From: JBJHBP01 sp050485645
Lineage (GTDB): Bacteria > Pseudomonadota > Gammaproteobacteria > Steroidobacterales > Rariloculaceae
Assembly: GCA_050485645.1 (NCBI GenBank)
Contig: JBJHBT010000015.1
Span: forward strand, 1 to 64,000
Direction: 5' to 3'
Length of the DNA stretch: 64,000 nt
The translations under genes were made by a program, and so were the position numbers. This document shows, piece by piece, positions 36,379-43,720 of this stretch (positions are counted from its first letter, which is position 1; each line of letters starts with the position of its first letter). The notes under the pieces were generated by a model. That model made no database searches. It was given only the letters and a program-made list of their open reading frames with translations, and was not told where the DNA came from.

Positions 36379-37251
36379 TCAATCCCTGAACGAATCCGCC
36401 CCGTCCTGCCGATGATCGGCATCGCGGCCGTCCACCACGGTGACCGGAAAAGGCACATCCGATGAACCTGCGAACAGCGTACGGTGTGGAAAGGGGATCT
36501 CGATACCTGCCTCATCGAAAGCCAACTTGATCCGCTCCGGCAGCCGGTTGCGCAATTCGAGGAAGTTGGCACGTGTAGACCACGCCGACAGCTGCAGGTT
36601 CACCGACGAATCGCCGAAGCTCTGGAAAATCACGATCGGCCTGGGCTGGTTCAGACACAGTTCATAGTCGTCGGCCACGTCCAGCAGCAGCTTGTGGACC
36701 CGGCCGATGTCTTCCTTATAGGCCACGCCCACTTGCAGGTCCACGCGACGGATCGGGAAGCGCGTCATGTTGACGATCTCGCTTTTGATCAGCATCTCAT
36801 TGGGTATGCGTACGAACAGATTCTCGAACGTGCGCAGCTTCACCGACAGCAGGTCGATGGACAACACCTCGCCGGTGGTCTGCCCCACTTTGATGATGTC
36901 GCCGAGCGTGAACGGCTTCTCGGCCACCAGAAACAGGCCGCTGACCAGATTCGATGCCGATGTCTGCGACGCGAAACCCAGTGCGATGGTCAGAACGCCC
37001 GCGGCGCCGAGCAGCACGCCGAACCCGAAGCCCACTTCGCGCAGCGCCGCCATGACGATGATCGCGCTGAACACATACAGCGTAAAACGACGCAGCGTGG
37101 TTGCCGTATGCGCACCCATGGGTCCGAGCACGATCCGCGACAGGGCCTTTGAAAGCAGGCGGGCAAGGATCAGTCCGACCGACAGAATGGCGATCGCACG
37201 CGCCCACGCGGCAAAGTCGATCCCCGACAGGAATTCGGAGAACGGCTCCAT
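36379..37251 (-). CDS. Small-conductance mechanosensitive channel (MscS family)
   Basis: 290-residue inner-membrane channel that vents solutes on osmotic downshock. Three transmembrane segments occupy the first 110 residues, the third being the pore helix pattern LLGAAGVLTIALGFASQTSA. It is followed by the MscS beta domain (KPFTLGDIIKVGQTTGEV, LFVRIPNEMLIKSEIVNMTR). Its ATG overlaps the stop codon of the DUF432 gene by one base, so the two are translationally coupled. Pore helix and beta domain are complete. Confidence 0.94.
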   Translation of the reverse strand: MEPFSEFLSGIDFAAWARAIAILSVGLILARLLSKALSRIVLGPMGAHTATTLRRFTLYVFSAIIVMAALREVGFGFGVLLGAAGVLTIALGFASQTSASNLVSGLFLVAEKPFTLGDIIKVGQTTGEVLSIDLLSVKLRTFENLFVRIPNEMLIKSEIVNMTRFPIRRVDLQVGVAYKEDIGRVHKLLLDVADDYELCLNQPRPIVIFQSFGDSSVNLQLSAWSTRANFLELRNRLPERIKLAFDEAGIEIPFPHRTLFAGSSDVPFPVTVVDGRDADHRQDGADSFRD

Positions 37252-38033
37252 CAGCGCAGCAGCCTGCTGAACGCCTGAACGATGGTTCCGGCTGCGATCG
37301 GTGCCCGCGGCGCGGCCAGTTGCGTCCGCGGCTCGGGCAACAGCATGCTGGTTCTGGGAATCGTCAGCGCAGCCTGACTTTCATGATGCTCACGTACGAA
37401 CAGCACGGCATCGGTCCATAGCAGATGACGCTCATCATGATAGAGCGCCAGCGCCGGCAGCGGCACACGCAGCTGTTCCACGCGCAGGGTGTCCGAGCCG
37501 TGATTGCGGATTTCGACCGGCGTCGCGGCCCGGTGCGGCATGATTGTCAAAGCGGAGCGATCGGTGCGCGCGCTGGTGCGGCTCGAGTAGCACAGTTCGC
37601 CTTCCATGGTATTGGGGCCGAACCAGGTATCCGACGGCCGCTGCACCGGCACCTCGAGGAGAGTACGGTCGTCGTCGCTGGACGCCGTCACCCACACCAC
37701 TGTCGTGACGAACAGCACCACCTCCTGGCCGGCCAGCACGAACAGCGGGCGTTCCGGCTGGAAGATCACCGGCCGGTCCGGCAGTCGCGGGCCCAGCTTC
37801 AGCCGGCCGAAATCGCTGCCCACGATATAGCGCGAAGTGGTGTAGACATCCGGATCGGGTTCGTAGTCGACGGCGGGCTCGACTTCCAGCGTCGATTCCA
37901 GCGCCGTGCCCACGCACTTGGACGCGAACAGCCACTCACGCCCGCGCGGCTGGGCGTAGAACTCCAGCGGCCCGATCCGCCACCGTGCCCAGGTCCGCTG
38001 TGTCAGCTGGTAGTCATCCCACCATTTCATCAT
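37251..38033 (-). CDS. DUF432 family protein
   Basis: 260 residues without signal peptide. FEPEPAV-like and DYEPDPDVYTTSRYIVGSD stretches, a predicted beta-rich body (PLFVLAGQEVVLFVTTVVWV) and YHDERHLLWTDAVLFVRE match the DUF432 family. That family has no assigned biochemistry but is often encoded next to MscS channels, as here. A one-base TGATG overlap with mscS argues for a protein that modifies or assists the channel. It lies divergent from the small heat-shock genes. Confidence 0.75.
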   Translation of the reverse strand: MMKWWDDYQLTQRTWARWRIGPLEFYAQPRGREWLFASKCVGTALESTLEVEPAVDYEPDPDVYTTSRYIVGSDFGRLKLGPRLPDRPVIFQPERPLFVLAGQEVVLFVTTVVWVTASSDDDRTLLEVPVQRPSDTWFGPNTMEGELCYSSRTSARTDRSALTIMPHRAATPVEIRNHGSDTLRVEQLRVPLPALALYHDERHLLWTDAVLFVREHHESQAALTIPRTSMLLPEPRTQLAAPRAPIAAGTIVQAFSRLLR

Positions 38034-38110
38034 GTGGAAACAGCACCTTTTTCATGATCTTCAGAACGCCGTCAATGCTACCGCAACGCGCGTCGATTCG
38101 TTCAATCCGC

Positions 38111-38139
38111 CTTGAATCCGTTCGGGTCTGTCCCCACAA
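38111..38139 (+). promoter_or_regulatory. Sigma-32 (RpoH)-like heat-shock promoter
   Basis: CTTGAAT at 38111-38117, a 14-base spacer and CCCCACAA at 38132-38139 match the heat-shock sigma factor pattern (CTTGAA, about 13-15 bases, CCCCAT-like). It precedes two Hsp20 genes, with the first start codon 43 bases downstream. The context makes a chance match unlikely. Confidence 0.75.
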
Positions 38140-38181
38140 ATGCATCAACAGTCACCCGATGGACCAATGGAGGAAGCCGAA

Positions 38182-38619
38182 ATGGCCAGCCTGACAAGCC
38201 GACCCGGCGCGTGGTTCGATCCGTTCGACCAGCTGCGCCGCGAAATGAGCAATCTGTTCGAGTCATCGTTCGGCCCGGCGAGCATCCGGGCACCGGCCCG
38301 GGGCACGTTTCCGGCAGTCAACGTGGGTGTCGGCCCGGAGTCCGTGGACGTGTACGTGCTTGCACCGGGGATGGACCCCGAGAAACTGGATGTCTCCGTG
38401 GAAGACCATGTCCTCACCGTCAGCGGCGAACGTCCGGCTGACGCCGGCGAAGGTCGCGCCTATCTGCGTGAACGTTTCTCCGGCGCATTCACGCGGGCGA
38501 TCAGTCTCCCCGATGAGGTCGACCCGGAAAACTGCCGCGCCGAGTATCGCAACGGCATCCTGCATGTGAGCTTTGCCCGCCGTCAGGAAGCCCGTGTGCG
38601 GCGTATCGAAGTGAAGTGA
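38182..38619 (+). CDS. Small heat-shock protein (Hsp20/alpha-crystallin)
   Basis: 145-residue ATP-independent holdase. N-terminal WFDPFDQLRREMSNLFES is the usual amphipathic arm. The alpha-crystallin domain runs from VNVGVGPESVDVYVLAPGM through LRERFSGAFTRAISLPDEVD to the NGILHVSFARR segment near the C-terminus. The ATG at 38182 has a strong GGAGGAA seven bases upstream. It lies behind the RpoH-like promoter and 16 bp before a second Hsp20 gene; the proteins probably form mixed oligomers. Confidence 0.93.
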   Translation: MASLTSRPGAWFDPFDQLRREMSNLFESSFGPASIRAPARGTFPAVNVGVGPESVDVYVLAPGMDPEKLDVSVEDHVLTVSGERPADAGEGRAYLRERFSGAFTRAISLPDEVDPENCRAEYRNGILHVSFARRQEARVRRIEVK

Positions 38620-38635
38620 ATTCAAGGAGCGCAAC

Positions 38636-39037
38636 ATGGATACAACCAGCCAGACAACAGCCGCCGACACACGCAGGGATGCCGGAACCGATGCCGCATC
38701 CGCGGTACCGACGCTCCGCCCCGCCGTGGACGTCATGGAAAACGAACAGGGCATCACCCTGTATGCCGATCTGCCGGGCGTCAGCCAGCAGGATCTGAAC
38801 ATCTCGGTGGAAGACAAGGTGCTGCGCATTGAAGCCGATGCGACACTGGATACACCGTCCGAGATGAGGGTGGCCTATGCGGAGTTCCGCACGCCGCGCT
38901 ACGTACGTGAGTTCGCGCTCAGCAATGAGCTCGATCCGCAGCAGATCAACGCCACGCTGAGCAACGGCCTGCTGACGCTGACGATACCGCGGCACGAACA
39001 CGCAAAGCCGCGGAAAATCTCCGTGGAGGTGCGCTGA
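38636..39037 (+). CDS. Second small heat-shock protein (Hsp20)
   Basis: 133-residue Hsp20 paralogue. RPAVDVMENEQGITLYADLPGV opens the alpha-crystallin domain. Then LNISVEDKVLRIEADA, FRTPRYVREFALSNELDP and NGLLTLTIPRHEHAKPRKI complete it, with the last part including the C-terminal partner-binding strand. AAGGAG lies eight bases before the ATG. The unusual N-terminus is short and Thr/Ala-rich (TTSQTTAADTRRDAGTDA). Co-transcribed with the preceding gene; it converges on the MFS transporter gene with 2 bp between the stops. Confidence 0.93.
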   Translation: MDTTSQTTAADTRRDAGTDAASAVPTLRPAVDVMENEQGITLYADLPGVSQQDLNISVEDKVLRIEADATLDTPSEMRVAYAEFRTPRYVREFALSNELDPQQINATLSNGLLTLTIPRHEHAKPRKISVEVR

Positions 39038-39039
39038 CC

Positions 39040-40203
39040 TCAGTCCCGGAGCAGCAACCACCAGATGCCGGCGGCCCCTGCGCCGGCAATGGCCATCGTG
39101 GTCGCCAGCGGCATCGTGCCGGGTGTCTCCACCAGGCTGAGCAGGGCAGCCGCAACCGCGCCGACGACGAACTGATTGACACTGAGCACGGCGGACGCCG
39201 CCCCGAATCGTCCCGGATAGCGGCTCAGGGTGCGTGCCATCACGTTCGACAGCACAAAGCCCAATCCTGATATGTAGATGAAGCACGCCGTCATGACCGC
39301 CAGCACGCCACCGTCCAACAGCGCGACGATCAGAAAGGTCACGCCGCCGATCCCCAACAGCACCGAACCCAGCGACAGCAGGCGCGAAATCCCGATGCGT
39401 ACCACCAGCCGGCCGTTCAGGTAGGCGCCCGCGGAAGCGCCCAGCATGACGATCGCGAAGCAGTAGCCGAACAGCTGCGGCGTCAGTCCGAAGTAGTCGA
39501 CCAGCACGAACGACGAATTGGTCACGAACGCGATGACACCGGCAAAGGCCAGCCCGGAGAAAGCCATGTAACCGATGGTCTGCCTGTCACTCAGGATCGG
39601 GCCATAGGCCGACAGCGCCTGGAGCACGCTGATGTTCCGCGTGCGCCGCACTCGCGGCAGCAGTGTCAGCGTAACGACGAAACACGCCAGCCCCGCCGCG
39701 GCATGCACCTGGAATACCAGCGGCCAGTGGCCAAGACCGGCCAGGTAGCCGCCAGCCACCGGCGCAATCACCGGCGTGAAGAAGGCGAACATCTGCACCC
39801 ACGACATGGCGCGCGATGCCTCATTCCCTGTCCAGCGGTCCAGGATCAGCGCCCGCGCCAGCACCATGCCGGACGACGCACCGAATCCCTGCAGCACACG
39901 CAGCGCCACCAGCCATGGCAGCGAAGCAGCCATGGCTGCGGCCGCACTGGCCACGATGTAGATCACCAGCCCGACGCACAGCACCGGCTTGCGTCCGAAC
40001 TTGTCCGACAGCGGTCCGTACACGAGGCTGCCCAGCGAGAATCCGATCAGCACCGCACTCATGGTCAGTTGCACGGATCCGCTGCTGACGCCAAGCCCGC
40101 TGGCCACCAGCGACAGCGAAGGCACATACAGATCGGAGGCCAGCGGACCCAATGCCGCCAGCGCACCCAGAAACGGAATCAGCAGGGTTTGCCGGAACGA
40201 CAA
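39040..40203 (-). CDS. MFS transporter, Bcr/CflA drug-resistance type
   Basis: 387 residues with about twelve predicted membrane spans. The N-terminal pattern PLASDLYVPSLSLVASGLGV and the loop 2-3 motif GPLSDKFGRKPVL are typical of the Bcr/CflA (DHA1) drug:proton antiporters. RVLQGFGASSGMVLARALI in span 4 also matches. It starts 2 bp after the stop of the MarR-type regulator gene, so it is probably that regulator's target and the two form one operon. Substrate cannot be read from sequence. Confidence 0.9.
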   Translation of the reverse strand: MSFRQTLLIPFLGALAALGPLASDLYVPSLSLVASGLGVSSGSVQLTMSAVLIGFSLGSLVYGPLSDKFGRKPVLCVGLVIYIVASAAAAMAASLPWLVALRVLQGFGASSGMVLARALILDRWTGNEASRAMSWVQMFAFFTPVIAPVAGGYLAGLGHWPLVFQVHAAAGLACFVVTLTLLPRVRRTRNISVLQALSAYGPILSDRQTIGYMAFSGLAFAGVIAFVTNSSFVLVDYFGLTPQLFGYCFAIVMLGASAGAYLNGRLVVRIGISRLLSLGSVLLGIGGVTFLIVALLDGGVLAVMTACFIYISGLGFVLSNVMARTLSRYPGRFGAASAVLSVNQFVVGAVAAALLSLVETPGTMPLATTMAIAGAGAAGIWWLLLRD

Positions 40204-40205
40204 GA

Positions 40206-40631
40206 TCAGCGCCTGCCGAGCGCAATCAACTCCCGCAATCCGGAATGCAGTGCTTCCAGCTGTTCCTCGCCGAGCTGTTCGCAGATCGATGCGTACTCGC
40301 GCTCCATGAGCGGACCGATGCGATCGACGAGACGGCGCCCGCGCGGCGAAATCTTCACCTTCAGCTCGCGCTGATCGCGCCGTGAGCGGGCGACGCGTAT
40401 CAGGCCGTCTTCGGACAGGCGGCGCAGGATTCGTGTCATGCTTGGGGCCAGCACCGCCGCCTCGTGCGCCAGCACGGCGCCGGTCAGCTCGCCCAGCTCA
40501 TCCAGGGCCCGCAGCGTGCGCCACTGCTGTTCGGTGATCCCGTATTCGTAGAGAATGGGCCGGAATCTCGCCACCGCGACTTCGCGCGCGCGCAGCAACA
40601 GTATTGGCAGGGATTCACTGAATCGACGCAT
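40206..40631 (-). CDS. MarR family regulator, HpaR-like
   Basis: 141-residue winged-helix regulator. SLPILLLRAREVAVARFRPIL followed by GITEQQWRTLRAL is characteristic of the HpaR branch of MarR, whose members sense aromatic compounds. The wing RVARSRRDQRELKVKISPRG is intact. The ATG at 40631 matches family length; the longer frame to 40709 is GC-rich and unconserved. No hpa catabolic gene is nearby, so its likely role is control of the adjacent MFS pump. A TTGT/ACAA inverted repeat at 40682-40693 in the divergent region is a possible operator. Confidence 0.88.
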   Translation of the reverse strand: MRRFSESLPILLLRAREVAVARFRPILYEYGITEQQWRTLRALDELGELTGAVLAHEAAVLAPSMTRILRRLSEDGLIRVARSRRDQRELKVKISPRGRRLVDRIGPLMEREYASICEQLGEEQLEALHSGLRELIALGRR

Positions 40632-40703
40632 CGCGAGATGTATCCTTGGGCCGGCTCGGCCAGGCAGACGAGTAGGCTTTATTGTGCCGACAAAGTTCCA
40701 ACC

Positions 40704-41387
40704 ATGCATGTATTGATAATCATCGCGCTGCTGCTGGCGCTGATCATCGGGCCGGGCCTGTGGGTACGGGCAGTCATGAAGCGCTACAGCCTGCCCGCCG
40801 ATCGCTATTCCAGAACCGGCGGTCAGCTCGCCCGCGAACTGCTGGACAGCCTGTCGCTACACCACGTCACGACCGAAACCACCGAACGGGGCGATCACTA
40901 CGATCCACTGCAGAAAGCCGTACGCCTGTCGCGCGACAACTATGAAGGACGTTCGCTGACGGCGATCACGATCGCGGCGCACGAAGTCGGGCACGCGATC
41001 CAGGATGCCGGTGCCTTTGCGCCATTGCGCTGGCGCACGCGTCTGGTGCGCTGGGTGGGTCCCATCGAAAAGGTCGGTGCCGGGCTGCTGATGGCGGCAC
41101 CCTTCACCGGCGCGGTAACGCGCTCACCCACCGTGGCCATGCTGACCTTCCTTGGCGGACTCACCACCCTCGGTTCCGGCATTGCCGTGCATGCGCTCAC
41201 GCTGCCCACCGAGTTCGATGCCAGCTTCCGGCGGGCGCTGCCACTGATGCACCAGCGCGGCATTCTCAGGCCCGAAGACCGGCCGCGTGCCCACCGGCTG
41301 CTTACCGCTGCCGCGCTCACCTACGTGGCCGGCGCATTGCAGAGCCTGCTGAACATCGCGCGCTGGTGGGCGATCCTGCGACGCTGA
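40704..41387 (+). CDS. Membrane zinc metallopeptidase, YugP-like
   Basis: 227 residues. An N-terminal transmembrane helix (LIIIALLLALIIGPGLWV) is followed by the HEVGH zinc motif in ITIAAHEVGHAIQDAGAF and two or three further hydrophobic segments. LPTEFDASFRRAL near residue 175 is another family pattern. This is the DUF2268/YugP-type group of inner-membrane peptidases with no known substrate. The ATG at 40704 gives the usual N-terminus; the longer open frame upstream is antisense to the MarR gene. Confidence 0.85.
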   Translation: MHVLIIIALLLALIIGPGLWVRAVMKRYSLPADRYSRTGGQLARELLDSLSLHHVTTETTERGDHYDPLQKAVRLSRDNYEGRSLTAITIAAHEVGHAIQDAGAFAPLRWRTRLVRWVGPIEKVGAGLLMAAPFTGAVTRSPTVAMLTFLGGLTTLGSGIAVHALTLPTEFDASFRRALPLMHQRGILRPEDRPRAHRLLTAAALTYVAGALQSLLNIARWWAILRR

Positions 41388-41472
41388 TGGCGCCGTTGGC
41401 GACAGTGGCGGACCTTCCACCTTCATTCCAGGGCTCATGCTGGCGCACAGTCTATCCGTCATGTGTCGCTGG

Positions 41473-42534
41473 TCATTCGTCGCCATCCGGGTAGACAGCC
41501 GATTGCCCTGTCACACGAAGCCACCTGTCGATGTCTTCATGGCGTGAAGGTGGAAGCAACTCTCGCGCGACGCGGAGCTCTTCCGCCGCTTCACGCCATC
41601 GCTCCAGGTCAACGTAGGCCAACGCGAGCCCGAAACGGATCTCGCCGTCGTCACGATCAAGCCGCGCGGCATTCTGCATGGCCAACAGGCGATCCGCTCT
41701 ATCCGTCGTAAGCCTTGCGTACGCCACGAAGACGGACGCCGTAGCCTGATCCGATTCGAGAAGCGGCTCCACCCATGACGTGAACCTACCTCTGGTCTCC
41801 GGCGCCATCCGCCACTCATGCATCATCACAGTCGTCATGGCGTTGACCGCCGTTTCAGCCAGTAACATCTCCATACCGGGTCCGCTGGCGTCAGTGGTCG
41901 CGCGCCTGACTACTGCCTGGATGCCCTCGATGCAATGGTCAGGACCGAAAACCGTCAGCGCCGCGTTGTAACAGATCGCCTGCAGTATCTCGTCAGTGCG
42001 TTCCCGGTCCAGGGAAGCCGGTCGAAGCAGATAGTCCATCATCATGTCGAGCTCAAAATCCGCGCGCACTATGTCGGAAAACTCGTCGGCAAGCGCCGTT
42101 GCGCCGGCCTGGTCATACATCCGCATAACATCTGCCGCAACGTTCCATTTCTTGTTGCCACGTTGCAAGGCGTACGCCCGTTCCAGGAAGCCGGCGCCTT
42201 CGATCAGATCGGCGGGTTCACGTGTTGTGCCGATCGCGAGCCCCAGAGACTCGAGTGCTCGAGGGTTATGTGGACTGACGTCGGCAAGATCACGAAGCCG
42301 AGCGATCCGGCCAACCAGGTTTCTCTCGACATTGCTCAATCCCAACAAAGCACGTTCATCTGCGGGATTTCGCTCGACCAGTTCCCGATAGATAGTCCTC
42401 GCGAAATGCCTGAATTCATCAGACTCGCCCTCATCCACAGCAATCCTCGAAAGTGACACGTATGCTGATGCAGCAGCTAGTCGCAATTCCCGAATGGTCG
42501 CATCCGGACGCGTTGCCAGTGCATCGATCCACGG
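41473..42534 (-). pseudogene. C-terminal part of a secreted helical-repeat (TPR-like) protein, split by an IS200-type element
   Basis: 353 codons of alpha-helical repeat sequence, with stretches such as NPADERALLGLSNVERN, VSPHNPRALESLGLAIG and LDRDDGEIRFGLALAYVDLERW that resemble TPR units. The open frame formally starts at a GTG at 42546, but that codon lies in the terminal hairpin of the inserted element and a stop follows immediately upstream, so it is not a natural start. Joining this segment to the signal-bearing piece at 43089-43274 restores one frame. Function is unknown. Codon use and GC are somewhat lower than in the surrounding operons. Confidence 0.75.
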
Positions 42535-42542
42535 TGAATACT

Positions 42543-42562
42543 CCACCGGCTAAAGCCGGTGG
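42543..42562. repeat. Subterminal hairpin at the 3' end of the IS
   Basis: Perfect inverted repeat with 8-bp arms CCACCGGC and GCCGGTGG around a TAAA loop. It is downstream of tnpA (which reads on the minus strand), so it is the right-end secondary structure recognised by the transposase. A weaker hairpin (CGGCT/AGCCG) lies just inside it. Confidence 0.75.
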
Positions 42563-42607
42563 CTTCGGATTACGGCTGAAAGCCGGATTTGTCGACCATG
42601 CGGCCGA

Positions 42608-43036
42608 CTACACCACGTGAAACTCATCGTCCGGCTCCGGCGGCTGCTGGTTCTTGATGTACTCTTTCCAGACTTCATCCGTCACGTTCCCGCTCGTCGC
42701 CACCCAGTAGCCGCGCGCCCACAAATGCTGACCCCAGTACCGCTTTCTCAGCGATCGATACTCCGTCAGCAGCTTGTGCGAACTCTTCCCCTTCAGATAC
42801 TGCACCGCCTTCGACACCGATAACTGCGGCGGAATCCCGATCAACATGTGCACGTGGTCGCGGTTGATCGACCCCGCGTAAATCACCATCTCCTTGCTCC
42901 GCGCAATCTCCCGAAGCAGCTCCCGGCACCTCTGCCCGACATCCCCGCCCAGCACCTGATACCGGTACTTCGTCGTCCACACCAGGTGGTATTTGCAATC
43001 CCAGACCGAATGCGATCCGCGTTTGTAATCCTCCAT
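42608..43036 (-). CDS. tnpA: IS200/IS605 family transposase
   Basis: 142-residue Y1 HUH transposase that moves single-stranded DNA. The HUH pair is His61-Val-His63 in DHVHMLIGIPP and the nucleophile is Tyr126 in WKEYIKNQQ. KYHLVWTTKYRYQVL at the N-terminus and LWARGYWVATSG are family patterns. All catalytic residues are present and the frame is intact, so it may be active. No accompanying tnpB was found. Confidence 0.95.
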   Translation of the reverse strand: MEDYKRGSHSVWDCKYHLVWTTKYRYQVLGGDVGQRCRELLREIARSKEMVIYAGSINRDHVHMLIGIPPQLSVSKAVQYLKGKSSHKLLTEYRSLRKRYWGQHLWARGYWVATSGNVTDEVWKEYIKNQQPPEPDDEFHVV

Positions 43037-43066
43037 CCCCTCAGCTTAACTCAGCCGACTCATCCA

Positions 43067-43080
43067 TCGCCTAAAGGCGA
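43067..43080. repeat. Subterminal hairpin at the 5' end of the IS
   Basis: Inverted repeat TCGCC-TAAA-GGCGA, upstream of tnpA on its strand. It shares the TAAA loop with the other end. Left-end structure of the element. Confidence 0.65.
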
Positions 43081-43088
43081 GGGGTTTA

Positions 43089-43274
43089 CGGATCCCCTAT
43101 CGGGGACTCCAAACAACTCTCCCGGCCTGATGGAGAAACAGGACAGGCTGTCACGCGCTGCCGCTCCAGACATTGGGCATCGGAAGCAGCACATGCAAGA
43201 TCCTGGGCACCAGATACCGCGGACCAGACACTCGTCGCCAACGCCATGGCGAAGCGGATTCTCCACCGATTCAT
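43089..43274 (-). pseudogene. N-terminal signal-peptide part of the gene split by the IS
   Basis: 62 codons starting MNRWRIRFAMALATSVWS, a typical Sec signal peptide with cleavage after VSGAQ. A short cysteine-containing segment follows (LACAASDAQCLERQ and CPVSPSGRESCLE). The frame meets a stop codon at 43086-43088, where the IS begins. With the downstream part at 41473-42534 it would encode a secreted protein of about 415 residues. Starts further upstream at 43304 (MKSTS) are possible but put charged residues before the signal. Confidence 0.7.
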
Positions 43275-43300
43275 ACAACCACCTCGCTTGGAAGTGCTCT

Positions 43301-43696
43301 TCAATCGTCATCAGGCACTATGCAGACTGGATCGTTCGTCACTGTCGGGTACACATCACCATCCGGGTTCATCCTCTTTACCTGATTTCCCAATGAGACG
43401 CGCAAGTAGAGAGGCAACCCGGTCAGGTCCGTCCACGCGACATCTCCGCTTCCAAAACATTGATTCTGAATGTTAAAGATCACAAGGTCCTGTTCAGTGA
43501 CCGGATCTTGGTCTCCATGACATCCCAAACCGCGATGATACTCTTCGGCGTCGCTAAAGAACGGGTGAGAGTGTGCTCCGTCAGTTGCCCCAAGGGGAAC
43601 GACCTGGATCCACGTGAAATTGTCGCGCAGCGCATTACCCCGCCTACAGGACCATCTGAAAATCACACCCCGGAAGAATGCTAGACTCTCCTGCAA
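43301..43696 (-). pseudogene. C-terminal remnant of an HSHP-containing protein (DUF4329/JAB-like)
   Basis: 131 codons. The part after GNALRDNFTWIQVVPLG reads like a real protein: GAHSHPFFSDAEEYHRG, DPVTEQDLVIFNIQN, then TGLPLYLRVSLGNQVKRMNP. An H-S-H-P motif followed by an acidic region and a 'PLYLRVSLGNQVKR' strand recalls the JAB-like DUF4329 domains found at the ends of RHS-type proteins. There is no plausible N-terminus, since the 5' side runs into the promoter of the next gene, so it appears truncated. Its stop lies 26 bp before the split secreted gene on the same strand. Confidence 0.5.
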
Positions 43697-43720
43697 GAGA
43701 GAACCTCAGGGGGACTGTTC

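Larger units (their letters stand above)
42535..43088 (-). mobile_element. IS200-type element (IS200/IS605 family), about 554 bp
   Basis: A single Y1-type transposase gene is flanked by two subterminal hairpins with the same TAAA loop (42543-42562 and 43067-43080) and no inverted terminal repeats, as expected for this family. There is no tnpB. Ends are inferred: removing 42535-43088 rejoins the interrupted gene in frame, and a three-base CCG repeat at both junctions leaves the ends uncertain by three bases. No target duplication is expected or seen. Confidence 0.75.

Noticed and set aside
40682..40693. MarR operator TTGT-GCCG-ACAA
   Set aside because: Only 4-bp arms, so not listed as a separate feature; mentioned with the regulator as a possibility.
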